Positions 1-9,590 of a stretch of 64,000 nucleotides of DNA are shown piece after piece. The stretch is taken from the NCBI GenBank assembly GCA_002692725.1, contig NZLU01000023.1:310001-374000 (forward strand), given 5' to 3'. Both the position numbers and the translations under genes were made by a program. Origin of the DNA: Ponticaulis sp. (GTDB taxonomy: Bacteria; Pseudomonadota; Alphaproteobacteria; Caulobacterales; Hyphomonadaceae). Within the stretch, counting starts at the first letter, position 1. Each line of letters starts with the position of its first letter. The notes beneath the pieces were generated by a model. The model saw nothing but the letters and a program-made list of their open reading frames with translations. It was not told where the DNA came from and searched no databases.

Positions 1-11
1 GCTTCTGTCGA

Positions 12-34
12 TACGACCTTCGACCTAGGTCGTA
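12..34. promoter_or_regulatory. Inverted repeat upstream of the porin-acs pair
   Basis: The arms TACGACC (12-18) and GGTCGTA (28-34) are perfect inverted repeats 9 bp apart. An overlapping 12-bp palindrome, CGACCTAGGTCG, lies at 21-32. The site is about 70 bp upstream of the porin start, so it could be an operator for porin-acs. The cognate regulator is not visible. Confidence 0.4.
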
Positions 35-104
35 GGACCATTTGCCAATAGCGGCCAGAGGCCCTCCCAGCGAATATCTTCCGAAATAATATCGGGAGAG
101 AAAT

Positions 105-1412
105 ATGCGCCATTTCATTCGGGCCGTCCTGCTAGCCTCAGTTTCCAGCCTTGTTGTTGCATCCGCATCTGCGGATTCAACTATGGAAGACCGTATCGCC
201 GCACTCGAACAGACTGTTGCGGCTCTGAAAGCCGAACTGGCTGCTGAGCGTGCCGCAACCGATCAGGATATTGTCCGGCTCGAAAAGACCGCGGCAACCG
301 CAGCGCCAGCCGCGCCAGCTGCCTCCGGTAATGGCTTTACGGTCGGCGACACGACACTCAAATTCGGTGGCATTCTCGATCTCGATGCTCACGTGACCAA
401 CCTCTCAGATGGCCAGGTCGGGTCTAGCTCAATTGCCCGCGATTTCTATATCCCCGGCGCGATCCAGATTGGCGGCGAAGAAACAACTGTGACCGATTTC
501 ACCGCTCAGTCCTCTCGCATCAATCTCAGCGCTCAGCGCATGGTGGGCGAACAGAAGCTCTCCGGCTATTTTGAAATGGACTTTCTCGGCTCTTTGCAGG
601 GTGACGAACGGGTCTCCAGCTCCTTCTCGCCACGTCTGCGTCGCGCCTATCTCGACTTTAATGGCTGGCGTGTCGGTCAGGAATGGTCGACCTTCCAGAA
701 CCTGAGCGCCATTCCGGAAAGCGCAAGCTTCCTTACATTGTCTGACGGCATGATCTTCATTCGTCAGGCCCAGGTTAGGTACACCAACGGCCCATGGCAG
801 TTTGCTCTTGAAAATGGCGATACTACTGTCACGCCAGTTGCTGGCGGGCGCATTGAGGCGGACTCAAACCTCATTCCGGACGTGGTCGGTCGCTATAACT
901 TCACGGGCTCCTATGGCAATATCTCGCTCGCTGCCATCGGTCGTCAGCTCCGCTATGAAACAGCCGGCATTGATGAAGATACCTTTGGCTGGGGTCTTTC
1001 TGCCTCAGGTCAGCTCAAGGCTGGCGCAAAGGACGATATCCGCTTCAACCTCGTCGCAGGCGAAGGTCTGGGGCGTTATGTCGGCCTCAACGCCGCAAAC
1101 GCCGTCGCCATCAATCCGATGGATGGCAGCGTCGAGGCGATCCCATCATTCGGTGGTCTCGTCGCATGGCGACACCCATTTGGTGAAACGGCGCGATTCA
1201 ATATCGGCTATTCCGGCCTGTGGATCGACAATCCGGATTTCATCGCCGCAGCGACCACCAAACAGGTCCAGTCCGCGTTTGGCGCAGTCCTCTGGGATAT
1301 CGCGCCCAAGACCACACTCGGCGTCGAACTTCTCTATGGTCAGCGTGAAAACGAAGCTGGCGCGAGCGGCGAGATCACTCGTTTCACCTTCTCATCCAAA
1401 TACGCCTTCTAA
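105..1412 (+). CDS. DcaP-like outer-membrane porin
   Basis: A 435-residue outer-membrane protein. Residues 1-23 form a signal peptide ending in SASA. Next comes a short coiled coil (about residues 26-52, [19 protein letters not shown]) and an Ala/Pro linker, then an amphipathic barrel ending in Phe (SSKYAF). The coiled coil followed by a barrel resembles the trimeric DcaP-type porins, which pass small organic acids. It has a good Shine-Dalgarno (GGGAGAGA) and lies 20 bp before acs, so porin and acs are probably co-transcribed. That suggests a role in uptake of acetate or a related carboxylate. The exact substrate cannot be read from the sequence. Confidence 0.75.
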   Translation: MRHFIRAVLLASVSSLVVASASADSTMEDRIAALEQTVAALKAELAAERAATDQDIVRLEKTAATAAPAAPAASGNGFTVGDTTLKFGGILDLDAHVTNLSDGQVGSSSIARDFYIPGAIQIGGEETTVTDFTAQSSRINLSAQRMVGEQKLSGYFEMDFLGSLQGDERVSSSFSPRLRRAYLDFNGWRVGQEWSTFQNLSAIPESASFLTLSDGMIFIRQAQVRYTNGPWQFALENGDTTVTPVAGGRIEADSNLIPDVVGRYNFTGSYGNISLAAIGRQLRYETAGIDEDTFGWGLSASGQLKAGAKDDIRFNLVAGEGLGRYVGLNAANAVAINPMDGSVEAIPSFGGLVAWRHPFGETARFNIGYSGLWIDNPDFIAAATTKQVQSAFGAVLWDIAPKTTLGVELLYGQRENEAGASGEITRFTFSSKYAF

Positions 1413-1432
1413 CAGCAAAGAGGGGATTCAAC

Positions 1433-3409
1433 ATGGCAGATGGAGCCGGCAAAGTGACAGCAGACATGGAAATCTTTCCCGTACCGCAGCAGTTTGCGCG
1501 CGAGGGCACCCTGTCGAGTGCGGATTATGACCGGCTCTACGCTCAATCGGTCAACGATCCGGAGACCTTCTGGCGCGAGGAAGCCCTGGAACGTCTCGAC
1601 TGGATCAAACCCTTCACCATCGTGAAGAACACCAGTTTCGAATACCCGACTGTCTCCATCAAATGGTTCGAAGACGGCGTTTTGAACGTCTGCGCAAACT
1701 GCGTTGATCGACACCTCGAAAAGCAATCCCACGAGACGGCGATCATCTGGCAGGGAGATGAGCCGCACACCAGCAAGCGCATCACTTATTCTGAGCTGCA
1801 CAAGGAAGTTCAGATCTTCGCCAACGTTCTGAAGGCACGAGGCGTCGGCAAAGGCGATCGCGTCATCCTCTATATGCCGATGATCCCGGAGGCGGCCTAT
1901 GCCATGCTCGCCTGCGCCCGTATCGGGGCTGTTCATTCCGTCGTCTTTGCGGGCTTCTCGGCTGATGCCCTCGCTGACCGCATCAATGATTGCGGCGCCA
2001 AGCTCGTTGTCACCGCCGATACTGCGCCGCGTGGTGGTCGCCACACAGCGCTGAAAGCTCATATGGATGAAGCGCTCACCAAGTGTGATCCCTCAGTCAA
2101 AACGCTGGTTGTTCGGCGCACGGGAGATGAGATCGCCTGGTTCAAGGAACGCGACGCCTGGTATCACGAACTGGCCGTCACTGTACCGCTGAAATGCGAT
2201 CCGGAGCCGATGAATGCGGAAGACCCGCTCTTCATCCTCTACACGTCCGGTTCAACGGGCAAGCCGAAGGGCGTGCTCCACACTACGGGCGGATATCTCG
2301 TCTGGGCCAGCATGACCCACGAATATGTCTTCGATTATCGTCAGGGCGATATCTATTGGTGCACGGCCGATGTGGGTTGGGTCACCGGCCACACCTATAT
2401 CGTTTATGGTCCGCTCGCGAATGGTGCCAAGACGATCATGTTCGAAGGCATCCCTACCTATCCGGATGCAGGCCGCTTCTGGAAGATTTGTGAGAAGTAC
2501 AAGGTGAATGTCTTCTACACTGCTCCAACGGCCATCCGCGCCCTGATGGGCAAGGGCAATGAGTATGTCGAAAAACACGACCTCTCATCCCTGCGGGTGC
2601 TCGGTTCGGTGGGCGAGCCGATCAACCCTGAAGCCTGGCACTGGTACAATACGGTCGTTGGCAAGGAAAAATGCCCGATCGTCGACACCTGGTGGCAGAC
2701 AGAAACCGGCGGCGCCATGATCACGCCTCTGCCAGGCGCCACACCGCTCAAGCCGGGTTCAGCCACCAACCCCTTCTTCGGCGTCCAGCTCGAAGTACTC
2801 GATACCGAAGGCAAAGTCGTCGAAGGCAACGGTGTTTCTGGCGTCCTCGCCATCAAGGATAGCTGGCCCGGCCAGATGCGCACCGTTTATGGCGACCATG
2901 ACCGCTTCGTCTCGACCTATTTCGAGACCTTCAAAGGCTATTACTTCACGAGCGATGGCTGTCGCCGCGACGAGGATGGTTATTACTGGATCACGGGCCG
3001 CGTGGATGACGTGATCAACGTTTCGGGCCACCGCATGGGCACGGCTGAGGTCGAAAGCGCCCTGGTTGCTCATCCTCAGGTCTCAGAGGCAGCCGTCGTC
3101 GGCTACCCGCACGATATCAAGGGGCAGGGCATCTATTGCTATGTCACGCTGATGGAGGGCGAAGAGCCGACCGAAGACCTCCGCAAGGAGCTGCGCGACT
3201 GGGTTGGCCATGAGATCGGCCCCATCGCCAAGCCGGACGTCATTCAATGGGCGCCGGGCCTTCCAAAAACCCGCTCCGGCAAGATCATGCGCCGTATACT
3301 GCGCAAAATCGCCGAAGATGAGTGCAGCGCGCTGGGCGACACTTCAACACTCGCCGACCCGTCTGTCGTCGATGGCCTGATCACCAACCGGCAGAACCGT
3401 AAGACCTGA
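1433..3409 (+). CDS. acs: Acetyl-CoA synthetase
   Basis: Cytoplasmic AMP-forming acetate-CoA ligase (acetate + ATP + CoA to acetyl-CoA), 658 residues, the usual length for the family. The adenylation P-loop [12 protein letters not shown] is at residues 269-280, the WWQTETGG substrate/AMP motif at about 420, and the C-terminal TRSGK motif has its catalytic Lys at about 617, the residue commonly controlled by acetylation. It follows the porin by 20 bp and is closed by a strong terminator at 3483. A second short-chain ligase, prpE, lies nearby on the other strand. Confidence 0.95.
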   Translation: MADGAGKVTADMEIFPVPQQFAREGTLSSADYDRLYAQSVNDPETFWREEALERLDWIKPFTIVKNTSFEYPTVSIKWFEDGVLNVCANCVDRHLEKQSHETAIIWQGDEPHTSKRITYSELHKEVQIFANVLKARGVGKGDRVILYMPMIPEAAYAMLACARIGAVHSVVFAGFSADALADRINDCGAKLVVTADTAPRGGRHTALKAHMDEALTKCDPSVKTLVVRRTGDEIAWFKERDAWYHELAVTVPLKCDPEPMNAEDPLFILYTSGSTGKPKGVLHTTGGYLVWASMTHEYVFDYRQGDIYWCTADVGWVTGHTYIVYGPLANGAKTIMFEGIPTYPDAGRFWKICEKYKVNVFYTAPTAIRALMGKGNEYVEKHDLSSLRVLGSVGEPINPEAWHWYNTVVGKEKCPIVDTWWQTETGGAMITPLPGATPLKPGSATNPFFGVQLEVLDTEGKVVEGNGVSGVLAIKDSWPGQMRTVYGDHDRFVSTYFETFKGYYFTSDGCRRDEDGYYWITGRVDDVINVSGHRMGTAEVESALVAHPQVSEAAVVGYPHDIKGQGIYCYVTLMEGEEPTEDLRKELRDWVGHEIGPIAKPDVIQWAPGLPKTRSGKIMRRILRKIAEDECSALGDTSTLADPSVVDGLITNRQNRKT

Positions 3410-3482
3410 CTCCTGTGAAGAGGGATTTGCTGCGACCGCGTCCCCCAAACCTGGCAACAGTGGGATCCTTCAAAAACAGAAA

Positions 3483-3515
3483 CCCGTCCTGACATTTTCA
3501 GGACGGGCTTTTTTT
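3483..3515 (+). terminator. Rho-independent terminator after acs
   Basis: A perfect 10-bp stem (CCCGTCCTGA at 3483-3492 with TCAGGACGGG at 3498-3507), a 5-nt loop, then C and a run of seven T. It ends the porin-acs transcript. Confidence 0.92.
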
Positions 3516-3543
3516 AGCACTGAAAAGATGAAATTGGCGGAGG

Positions 3544-3756
3544 TTAGTCCGGGGCCAGTGCCCGCAGTTTCTTGGCTGCACGTTCAGCGCGAAAAGCTTG
3601 CATACCCTGGAACAACAAGGTTCCGGCAATCACGAGGCCTCCAAAATTATAGATGTCCCGAAGCCCAAAACCTGGCGCAAGCAATTCCTGCGCCGATCGA
3701 AAACCAAAAATGACCGCCATGAGCAGACCAAGCGCGAGCATGATATGAGTTTTCAA
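3544..3756 (-). CDS. Small membrane protein, unknown function
   Basis: A 70-residue protein with an N-terminal hydrophobic segment (about residues 5-19), a second hydrophobic stretch (about 38-52) and a basic C-terminal tail rich in Arg/Lys/Ala. No family is recognised. It lies downstream of prpE on the same strand. It has its own upstream 16-bp element (3822-3837) that nearly matches the one before prpE, so the two genes may share control. Confidence 0.55.
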   Translation of the reverse strand: MKTHIMLALGLLMAVIFGFRSAQELLAPGFGLRDIYNFGGLVIAGTLLFQGMQAFRAERAAKKLRALAPD

Positions 3757-3821
3757 GCCGAAGCCTCCCTTATTTATTTTAGGGCAATTCTAGACGGTCT
3801 CACCGCCCGAAGGCCATTACA

Positions 3822-3837
3822 CTTTGGTCTGAGACGA
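3822..3837. promoter_or_regulatory. Shared 16-bp element, copy 1
   Basis: CTTTGGTCTGAGACGA, containing the palindrome GTCTGAGAC, ends 66 bp upstream of the small membrane protein start. It differs at one base from the copy upstream of prpE (5845-5860). A further small palindrome, AGACGGTCT, lies at 3792-3800. Confidence 0.4.
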
Positions 3838-3847
3838 ACTCAGTTGT

Positions 3848-5773
3848 TCAGGCAGACTGCTTTTCTACTGACGATACCAGCCCGTTCTGTTCAAGGACCA
3901 GCGTGATCTCATCAAGAATGACCGGATCATCAATCGTAGCCGGCACTTTAAAAGCCTCGCCATCGGCAATCTTGCGGATCGTAGCACGAAGGATTTTTCC
4001 AGACCGCGTTTTGGGCAAACGCTTGACCACCATGACGTTACGAAGCGCAGCAACCGCGCCAATCTCCGAACGGACAAGCTGAATGCATGCCTGTTCGATG
4101 GCCTCTTGCGTTTCAGTGACGCCGGATTTCAGAACGATCAGACCGAGCGGTTTTTGCCCCTTGAGGTCGCAGTGCACACCGAGAACAGCGCATTCGGCCA
4201 CCGCAGGGTGGCTGGCAAGCACCTCTTCCATTCCGCCGGTGGACAGTCGATGTCCCGCCACATTGATGATGTCATCGGTGCGCGACATTATGTGAAGGTA
4301 ACCGTCCTCATCCATCATGCCGGCGTCAGACGTCTCGTAATAGCCCGGAAAATGATTGAGATAGCTTGTCCGAAAGCGCTCATCATTGCCCCATAAAGTG
4401 GGCAAGGCACCGGGCGGCAGGGGCAATTTGATTGCGACGGCACCAAGCGTGTTCGGCGCGCCAACCTCGTGACCACCTTCGTCCAGGATGTGAAGCTCAT
4501 AGCCCGGCATGGGCACGGTGGACGATCCGTATTTCACTGGCATTTTTTCAATTCCGACAGGGTTTGCAGTGATCGGCCAGCCCGTTTCGGTTTGCCACCA
4601 ATTGTCGATCACGGGCACGTCCAGAATGTTTTCGGCCCATTTGATGGTATCCGGATCCGCGCGTTCGCCCGCCAGATAGAGCGTTCTCAGGCTGGAGGTG
4701 TCATAATTTTTCAGAAGCTCCGCATTTGGATCTTCCTTCTTAATGGCGCGAAATGCCGTTGGCGCGGTGAACAGAGCCGCGACTTTATGCTCTTCGATCA
4801 CCCGCCAGAACACACCAGCATCTGGAGTGCCGATGGGTTTACCTTCGAACATCACAGTCGCGCAGCCCTGCAATAGCGGGCCATAAACGATATAGCTGTG
4901 TCCAACGACCCAGCCCACATCGGATGCCGCCCAGAACGTCTCACCAGCCCTGGTCGCGTAGACATTGTCCATGGACCATTTAAGCGCCACCATGTGCCCG
5001 CCTGTATCGCGCACCACGCCCTTGGGCTGACCCGTCGTTCCAGACGTATAGAGGATATACAGGGGATCGGTTGCCGCCATCGGCTCTGGTGATGCTTTGG
5101 TGCCAGCAGAACGAGCGGCAGCCATTTCGGCAGACCAGTCATAGTCGGTTGCACCAAGCTCCGCCGTGATTTGCTCGCGCTGATACACCACGCACCCGTC
5201 GGGTTTGTGTTCGGCATGCTCAATGGCTGCATCCAACATCGGCTTATACGGAATCACTCTGCCTGGCTCGATCCCGCAGCTTGCGGAAACGATCAGCTTT
5301 GGCTTTGCATCATTGATCCGGGTTGAGAGTTCGTGCGGCGCAAATCCGCCAAACACGACCGAATGGATCGCGCCAATCCGCGCGCAGGCCAGCATGGCAA
5401 TCGCCGCTTCCGGGATCATCGGCATGTAGATGATAACGCGGTCGCCTTTGGATACGCCCTTTGCGTTTAGCACGGCACCGAATGTTTCGACCTCTTCGAG
5501 CAGTTCGGAGTAGGTATAGATGCGCTTGGCACCTGTGATCGGGCTGTCATAGATCAGCGCTTTCACATCTCCCATGCCGGCATCGATATGCCGATCCAGG
5601 CAATTATAGCTTGTGTTGCAGACGCCATCGGGAAACCAGCGGCCGTAAGCCCCGGCATCTGGATCCAGTGCCGCCCGGGGTGCGGTCACCCAATCGATGG
5701 ATTTGGCCGCGTCCAGCCAGAAAGCTTCGGGATCCTGTTTCCAGCTCTGATAGACGTCATCATAGCGGCTCAT
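3848..5773 (-). CDS. prpE: Propionyl-CoA synthetase
   Basis: AMP-forming propionate-CoA ligase, 641 residues. It is closely related to Acs but has PrpE-type features: an N-terminal ACS domain starting YQSWKQDPEAFWLDAAKSI, the P-loop LYTSGTTGQPKGV, the WWQTETGWP motif, and TRSGK with the catalytic Lys at about 593. It would activate propionate for the methylcitrate or methylmalonyl route, cytoplasmically. Neither prpB nor prpC is in the window, so the gene stands apart from its pathway. Specificity for propionate over other short acids is inferred from overall resemblance. Confidence 0.88.
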   Translation of the reverse strand: MSRYDDVYQSWKQDPEAFWLDAAKSIDWVTAPRAALDPDAGAYGRWFPDGVCNTSYNCLDRHIDAGMGDVKALIYDSPITGAKRIYTYSELLEEVETFGAVLNAKGVSKGDRVIIYMPMIPEAAIAMLACARIGAIHSVVFGGFAPHELSTRINDAKPKLIVSASCGIEPGRVIPYKPMLDAAIEHAEHKPDGCVVYQREQITAELGATDYDWSAEMAAARSAGTKASPEPMAATDPLYILYTSGTTGQPKGVVRDTGGHMVALKWSMDNVYATRAGETFWAASDVGWVVGHSYIVYGPLLQGCATVMFEGKPIGTPDAGVFWRVIEEHKVAALFTAPTAFRAIKKEDPNAELLKNYDTSSLRTLYLAGERADPDTIKWAENILDVPVIDNWWQTETGWPITANPVGIEKMPVKYGSSTVPMPGYELHILDEGGHEVGAPNTLGAVAIKLPLPPGALPTLWGNDERFRTSYLNHFPGYYETSDAGMMDEDGYLHIMSRTDDIINVAGHRLSTGGMEEVLASHPAVAECAVLGVHCDLKGQKPLGLIVLKSGVTETQEAIEQACIQLVRSEIGAVAALRNVMVVKRLPKTRSGKILRATIRKIADGEAFKVPATIDDPVILDEITLVLEQNGLVSSVEKQSA

Positions 5774-5844
5774 GCTGACACTCCCTTCAATGATATCGTA
5801 TTTTCAGGCTGTTTTATCACTCTGAACGCGAACATCACCTAAGT

Positions 5845-5860
5845 CTTTGGTCTAAGACGA
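5845..5860. promoter_or_regulatory. Shared 16-bp element, copy 2 (prpE promoter region)
   Basis: CTTTGGTCTAAGACGA with the palindrome GTCTAAGAC, 72 bp upstream of the prpE start. It is one base different from the copy at 3822-3837, which has similar spacing to its own gene. Candidate operator. Confidence 0.42.
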
Positions 5861-5985
5861 GTTGTCGCAGATGTGAGTACGATGGTGTCGGGCAGTCCGC
5901 AGCAGACAGAGAAATCAGGAAGGGGTCTTCAAAATTGGCAGTCAAAGATTTCTCTGATTTTTGGCGCGGATTTCCCCGATTTCAG

Positions 5986-6082
5986 AAAACAGAGACCGGT
6001 CCAAATGCTAAAAAACCGCGATAACGCGGGCATTCTGCGAACACAAAAAGGGTATTGCGACTGTCAGGAAATTCTCTTGCGG
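5986..6082. repeat. 97-bp repeat, left copy (resembles a tRNA-Arg trailer)
   Basis: Aligns without gaps to 32813-32909, with about 78 of 97 bases identical by hand count. The right copy is the 3' trailer, terminator and CCA end of tRNA-Arg. This left copy keeps the hairpin (CCGCG at 6016-6020, CGCGG at 6025-6029) next to an A-run at 6010-6015, which reads as a minus-strand terminator. No tRNA body follows it. It marks the left boundary of the accessory region. Confidence 0.75.
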
Positions 6083-6382
6083 TGAGGTGAAGGCGAATTG
6101 GTCTCTTCGACCTGATGAAAAACCAATCTTAAGCGAGTAGCAACTGGCGCTGATCCTGAAGGAGGATGACAAATTGTGCTTTGACTCTGCGGCGGCGGTT
6201 GCGGTGGTGACCGAAATTGAATTGATTATGAAACGAGGACAAGTTTTAGCCAAACTATTGTAGGTTCGACATCCGCCCAAACTGAGAGATGGCCATCTCT
6301 ATTCGTCGGAGCGGCGAGTCCCGGTTTGGCTATTATTCTATTTGTTCACTTCAGGTGATTGTATTCGGCGCCTCAAGCCCTT
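6083..6382. other. Intergenic stretch without recognisable gene
   Basis: Between the left 97-bp repeat and the MmyB-like regulator. Reading frames on both strands are short and compositionally odd, and none resembles a protein family. No tRNA body, integrase fragment or clear terminator was seen. It may be decayed DNA at the island edge. Confidence 0.4.
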
Positions 6383-7174
6383 CTAATTTGCTGACGAATA
6401 GATCGTCAGCTTCAGAGCGGGATCATCATTGGCTTGAAAGGTTGCATACTCAAATTGCAAATTGCCTCTTTCACGGTGCTGAAGATGTTTCCGTCCAGCT
6501 GCGAGTTCGCGAATGTCGTGAGCCTTCCACCATTTAGAGAACTCCGGACATCCCTCGCGAATTTGGTCCAGCAGATCACCGAATGCCGGATCGCCGGACC
6601 ACAGATCATATGTGAGGCGGAACAGCCCCACCATACGCTTCGCCTCACTTTCCCAACCCGCACCAAAGAGCCTTCGGCTTCCTCGGCGCGTCAACATTAG
6701 TAGAAGAATGTTGCGATCTTCCTCCGCCACTCGATCAAAGTTGAAGATCTCGGCAGCGGCCTCATTCCACACCAGGACGTCCCATCTTTGCCCGGTGATG
6801 TAGGCTGGCTGATTCAGGCTTTCCACCATGCGCTTCAACGGATCCGGCACTGTTTCGCGAACGAAAATGCCGGACCCGGCAGAGCTTGTTAATGTCCTGA
6901 TATGGGCGTGCTCCGCCTTGCTGAGGCGTAATGCTTGCGCCAATGCGTCAATGGTTGTCTCGGATGGCCGAACATTCCGTCCCTGTTGGAGACGTATATA
7001 CCAATCGGTGCTTATTCCGGCGAGTTCAGCAACCTCCTCGCGGCGAAGTCCTTTGGTCCGGCGCCGTTGTCCGCCAGTTAGCCCAACCATCTCAGGTGTC
7101 AGTTTTTGTCGACGCGATCTCAGGAAGTGGCCCAGCTCCCTGCTCTGCATTTGAGGGGTAGGCATATCCGTCAT
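6383..7174 (-). CDS. MmyB-like XRE-family transcriptional regulator
   Basis: An N-terminal HTH of the XRE type (about residues 8-85, with the family signature TKGLRREEVAELAGIS and WYIRLQQGR). It is followed by the MmyB-like ligand-binding domain (about 95-250, including the WNEAAAEIF and RLTYDLW stretches). This start gives 263 residues. It was chosen because GGAG lies 6 bp before this ATG, whereas a start seven codons upstream has no spaced ribosome-binding site. It is transcribed divergently from an oxidoreductase gene with a perfect palindrome (7200-7213) between them. That is the usual arrangement for this family, whose members repress a neighbouring oxidoreductase. Confidence 0.85.
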   Translation of the reverse strand: MTDMPTPQMQSRELGHFLRSRRQKLTPEMVGLTGGQRRRTKGLRREEVAELAGISTDWYIRLQQGRNVRPSETTIDALAQALRLSKAEHAHIRTLTSSAGSGIFVRETVPDPLKRMVESLNQPAYITGQRWDVLVWNEAAAEIFNFDRVAEEDRNILLLMLTRRGSRRLFGAGWESEAKRMVGLFRLTYDLWSGDPAFGDLLDQIREGCPEFSKWWKAHDIRELAAGRKHLQHRERGNLQFEYATFQANDDPALKLTIYSSAN

Positions 7175-7199
7175 CGGAAACTCCGTAAGTGGCATCCTT

Positions 7200-7213
7200 T
7201 TATCCTAGGATAA
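7200..7213. promoter_or_regulatory. Palindromic operator between regulator and oxidoreductase
   Basis: TTATCCTAGGATAA is a perfect 14-bp palindrome in the divergent promoter region, 26 bp upstream of the regulator start and 66 bp upstream of the oxidoreductase start. It is the likely binding site of the MmyB-like regulator, controlling both genes. Confidence 0.7.
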
Positions 7214-7278
7214 TACTATGTCTATTTGGCTCTCGCTGATCGTGCAAGAGAGGAGCATACCAGCCCGGAGGAATGTAA

Positions 7279-8355
7279 ATGCGAGCCGCTATCCTGAAAG
7301 AATTTGGAGAACCAATCACCGTCGAGACCGTTCCGGACCCAGTACATAGCGGAGGCACGGGCGAGGTTATCGTGGATGTGGTGGCAACCCGCGTGCTCAA
7401 CTATATGCACGAAGTTCTGGACGGAACGCGGAACTATCTTATGGAAACGCCGATCGTACCCGGCCCGGGAGCGGTGGGCCGCGTCAGGGCTTGCGGAGCG
7501 GACGCGACCCGCTTGAAGAAAGGTGACTGGGTCTATTGCGATTCAACCGTGCGGTCCCGTGATGATGCACTTATTCCTGACATTACGCTCCAGGGGCTGA
7601 GCGCCCGCGGAGAAGGGGGGCTTCGCCTGCAAAGGTATTTCCATGACGGTGCATGGGCTGAGCAAATCCGTATCCCCACGGAAAATGCCATCCCCATCGG
7701 CGAGATCGACAAGGCGGATGCAGGCGCATGGTGTGGGCTCGGTGCCTATCTGGTCCCCTATGGAGGTTTTCTATCCGGAAATTTGAAACCCGGTGAGACG
7801 GTGTTGATCAGCGGGGCGACGGGGGGATTTGGCGGCGCAGCTGTTGCGGTCGCCCTGGCTATGGGTGCCGGTTGCGTTATCGCCACCGGCCGCAATCGCG
7901 CCAAGCTTGACAAGTTGCGTGAACGCTTCGGGCAACGCGTGCGCACCGTCGCAGTCAGCGGCGAAGAAGAGGTTGACCGCGCCAACATGATGGCTGCAGC
8001 GCCGGGCCCGATGGACTGTGTTTTTGATATTTTGCCACCCATGGCGAAAGCCGAACAGGCTCGCGCCGCCATAATGACTGTGCGTCCCTATGGCCGTGTC
8101 ATCCTTATGGGCGGAATCAATATGCAAGGCGGGCCTGGGCTGGAGCTGCCCTACGCCTGGATCATGCGCAATTGCGTGACCATTCATGGCGCTTGGATGT
8201 ATTCACGCGAGGCCCCTCCAATGCTGGTCAAGCTGGTCCGGTCTGGCCTCCTTTCCCTGAGAGGGAGCGACACGCAGACTTTTGACCTCGATCAGATCAA
8301 CGAGGCGATCGCCCACGCTGCGAAAACGGGCAGGGCCGCTGAAATCCGACTGTAG
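7279..8355 (+). CDS. Zinc-independent MDR oxidoreductase (quinone reductase-like)
   Basis: A 358-residue medium-chain dehydrogenase/reductase. The N-terminal GroES-like domain begins MRAAILKEFGEP. The Rossmann NADP site VLISGATGGFGGAAVAVA is at about residues 175-192. The Cys/His catalytic-zinc and structural-zinc ligands of alcohol dehydrogenases are not present, which places it with the quinone oxidoreductase/enoyl-reductase branch. GGAGG sits 7 bp before the ATG. It is divergent from, and probably repressed by, the MmyB-like regulator. The substrate is unknown; it may be an electrophilic or redox-active compound sensed by the regulator. Confidence 0.8.
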   Translation: MRAAILKEFGEPITVETVPDPVHSGGTGEVIVDVVATRVLNYMHEVLDGTRNYLMETPIVPGPGAVGRVRACGADATRLKKGDWVYCDSTVRSRDDALIPDITLQGLSARGEGGLRLQRYFHDGAWAEQIRIPTENAIPIGEIDKADAGAWCGLGAYLVPYGGFLSGNLKPGETVLISGATGGFGGAAVAVALAMGAGCVIATGRNRAKLDKLRERFGQRVRTVAVSGEEEVDRANMMAAAPGPMDCVFDILPPMAKAEQARAAIMTVRPYGRVILMGGINMQGGPGLELPYAWIMRNCVTIHGAWMYSREAPPMLVKLVRSGLLSLRGSDTQTFDLDQINEAIAHAAKTGRAAEIRL

Positions 8356-8421
8356 AAAGGCTATGCAGGGACCAGAAACGGCTTTCCGCTCTTAAGGCGA
8401 AGGTCTGCTGACTCTACCTCA

Positions 8422-9519
8422 TCACGTGTATCCAAGTTCCTTGCGTGTATCCGTCAGGAAGAGGTCCTTGCCCTTGATCTTTTGCGTCAGCCACGTTCCT
8501 GCTAGACAGCCTGAGCGGCTGATGGGCAGAATGCTCGTCCCCTTTTTTCGGCCCAGCGGAACCAGCAACAAGGGTTTCGTTGCCCGTGTATAGGCGGGCA
8601 GTGTCTCGACAGATTTGCCATCAATCAGCTTTTTTATCGTCTTCAGGAGCCAGCTGACCTGCCGGCGCACAGCGACAATCGTCATCGGATCACCGTTGTC
8701 GGCAGCATCTCCAAGAGCAAAGACCGCCTGATAGCCACACGGCCGCATCCATTGATCCACTTCCAGGCGTCCGGAAGCAGATGCTGCAGCGCACTCAACG
8801 GGCGGAATGACAGGCTTTGCTCCAAATGCAGGAACGATCAGATCGGCTTCGTAGGTCTTGCCTCTGGCGCGAAGGCTCCCCGCGAAGGGGGCGTCCGTCC
8901 TGGCCATCCCGGCGACAGGTGTTCCAAGCTGCAAATTGATTCCCATATCTGCAATCTGTTGCTGCAACGCCTTTGAGAGTTTGGAGGCAATGCCGGGCAC
9001 AACTTCATCCGAAGCCGCCAGGATTGAGATCGACTTTCCGGGGTGTGCGAACTTGATTTCTGCAGCGAGTTCCACCCCCACGGGTCCGGCGCCGACCACA
9101 ATAATGGTCTGCGCGGCTTCGACTGCTGCGTGCGCCGCCGCCTGATGTGAACGAAAGTCGTCGATCAAATCGGATTGCGCTTTGAAGGGTGGGGCATAGT
9201 TGGAACCTGTGGCTGCGATAATGCAATCACCTTCAATTGTCTCGCCATTTTCCAAGACAACACGACCTTCGCTTATCTGTTCGGCGCGCGCCTGGATGAT
9301 CCTGCCATTCTTCATCAGTCGATCGTAAGGAATAATCAGCCGATCAAGAAGCTCGGGCTGGACCACCGCCCGAATTGCGGCCACGCAATGAAAGAAAGCT
9401 TCGCGCGGTTCGATCAAGGTCACCTCGGCGACCTCGTCAAGGCTATGAGCGAGGCTCACACCTGCATATCCACCACCGACAATAACAATCTTTTTCCTCA
9501 AATTCAGCTCCCATAGCAT
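8422..9519 (-). CDS. FAD-dependent NAD(P)H oxidoreductase (NDH-2/FSP1-like)
   Basis: A 365-residue two-dinucleotide-fold flavoprotein. The FAD site KKIVIVGGGYAGVS is near the N-terminus and the NAD(P) site TIIVVGAGPVGVELAAEIK near residue 145. The third FAD contact, VFALGDAADNG, is near 290. There is no CxxxxC redox disulfide, so it is not a disulfide reductase. The likely role is NAD(P)H:quinone oxidoreductase. The start was set at the ATG with AGG six bases upstream; a GTG eight codons earlier lacks a ribosome-binding site. It is divergent from an HxlR regulator. Confidence 0.78.
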   Translation of the reverse strand: MLWELNLRKKIVIVGGGYAGVSLAHSLDEVAEVTLIEPREAFFHCVAAIRAVVQPELLDRLIIPYDRLMKNGRIIQARAEQISEGRVVLENGETIEGDCIIAATGSNYAPPFKAQSDLIDDFRSHQAAAHAAVEAAQTIIVVGAGPVGVELAAEIKFAHPGKSISILAASDEVVPGIASKLSKALQQQIADMGINLQLGTPVAGMARTDAPFAGSLRARGKTYEADLIVPAFGAKPVIPPVECAAASASGRLEVDQWMRPCGYQAVFALGDAADNGDPMTIVAVRRQVSWLLKTIKKLIDGKSVETLPAYTRATKPLLLVPLGRKKGTSILPISRSGCLAGTWLTQKIKGKDLFLTDTRKELGYT

Positions 9520-9590
9520 CGTCGACCTGGCCTTGCTCTGCACGGGTCAAGAAGGTATTCAATCGATCCTTGGTATAAAATAGGAACTTC

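Noticed and set aside
1409..2062. Long minus-strand reading frame under acs
   Set aside because: It lies antisense to the conserved acs gene and encodes no recognisable motif.
6008..6280. 90-codon minus-strand frame next to the left 97-bp repeat
   Set aside because: It overlaps the repeat and its terminator, with no motif and an unlikely composition for a gene.
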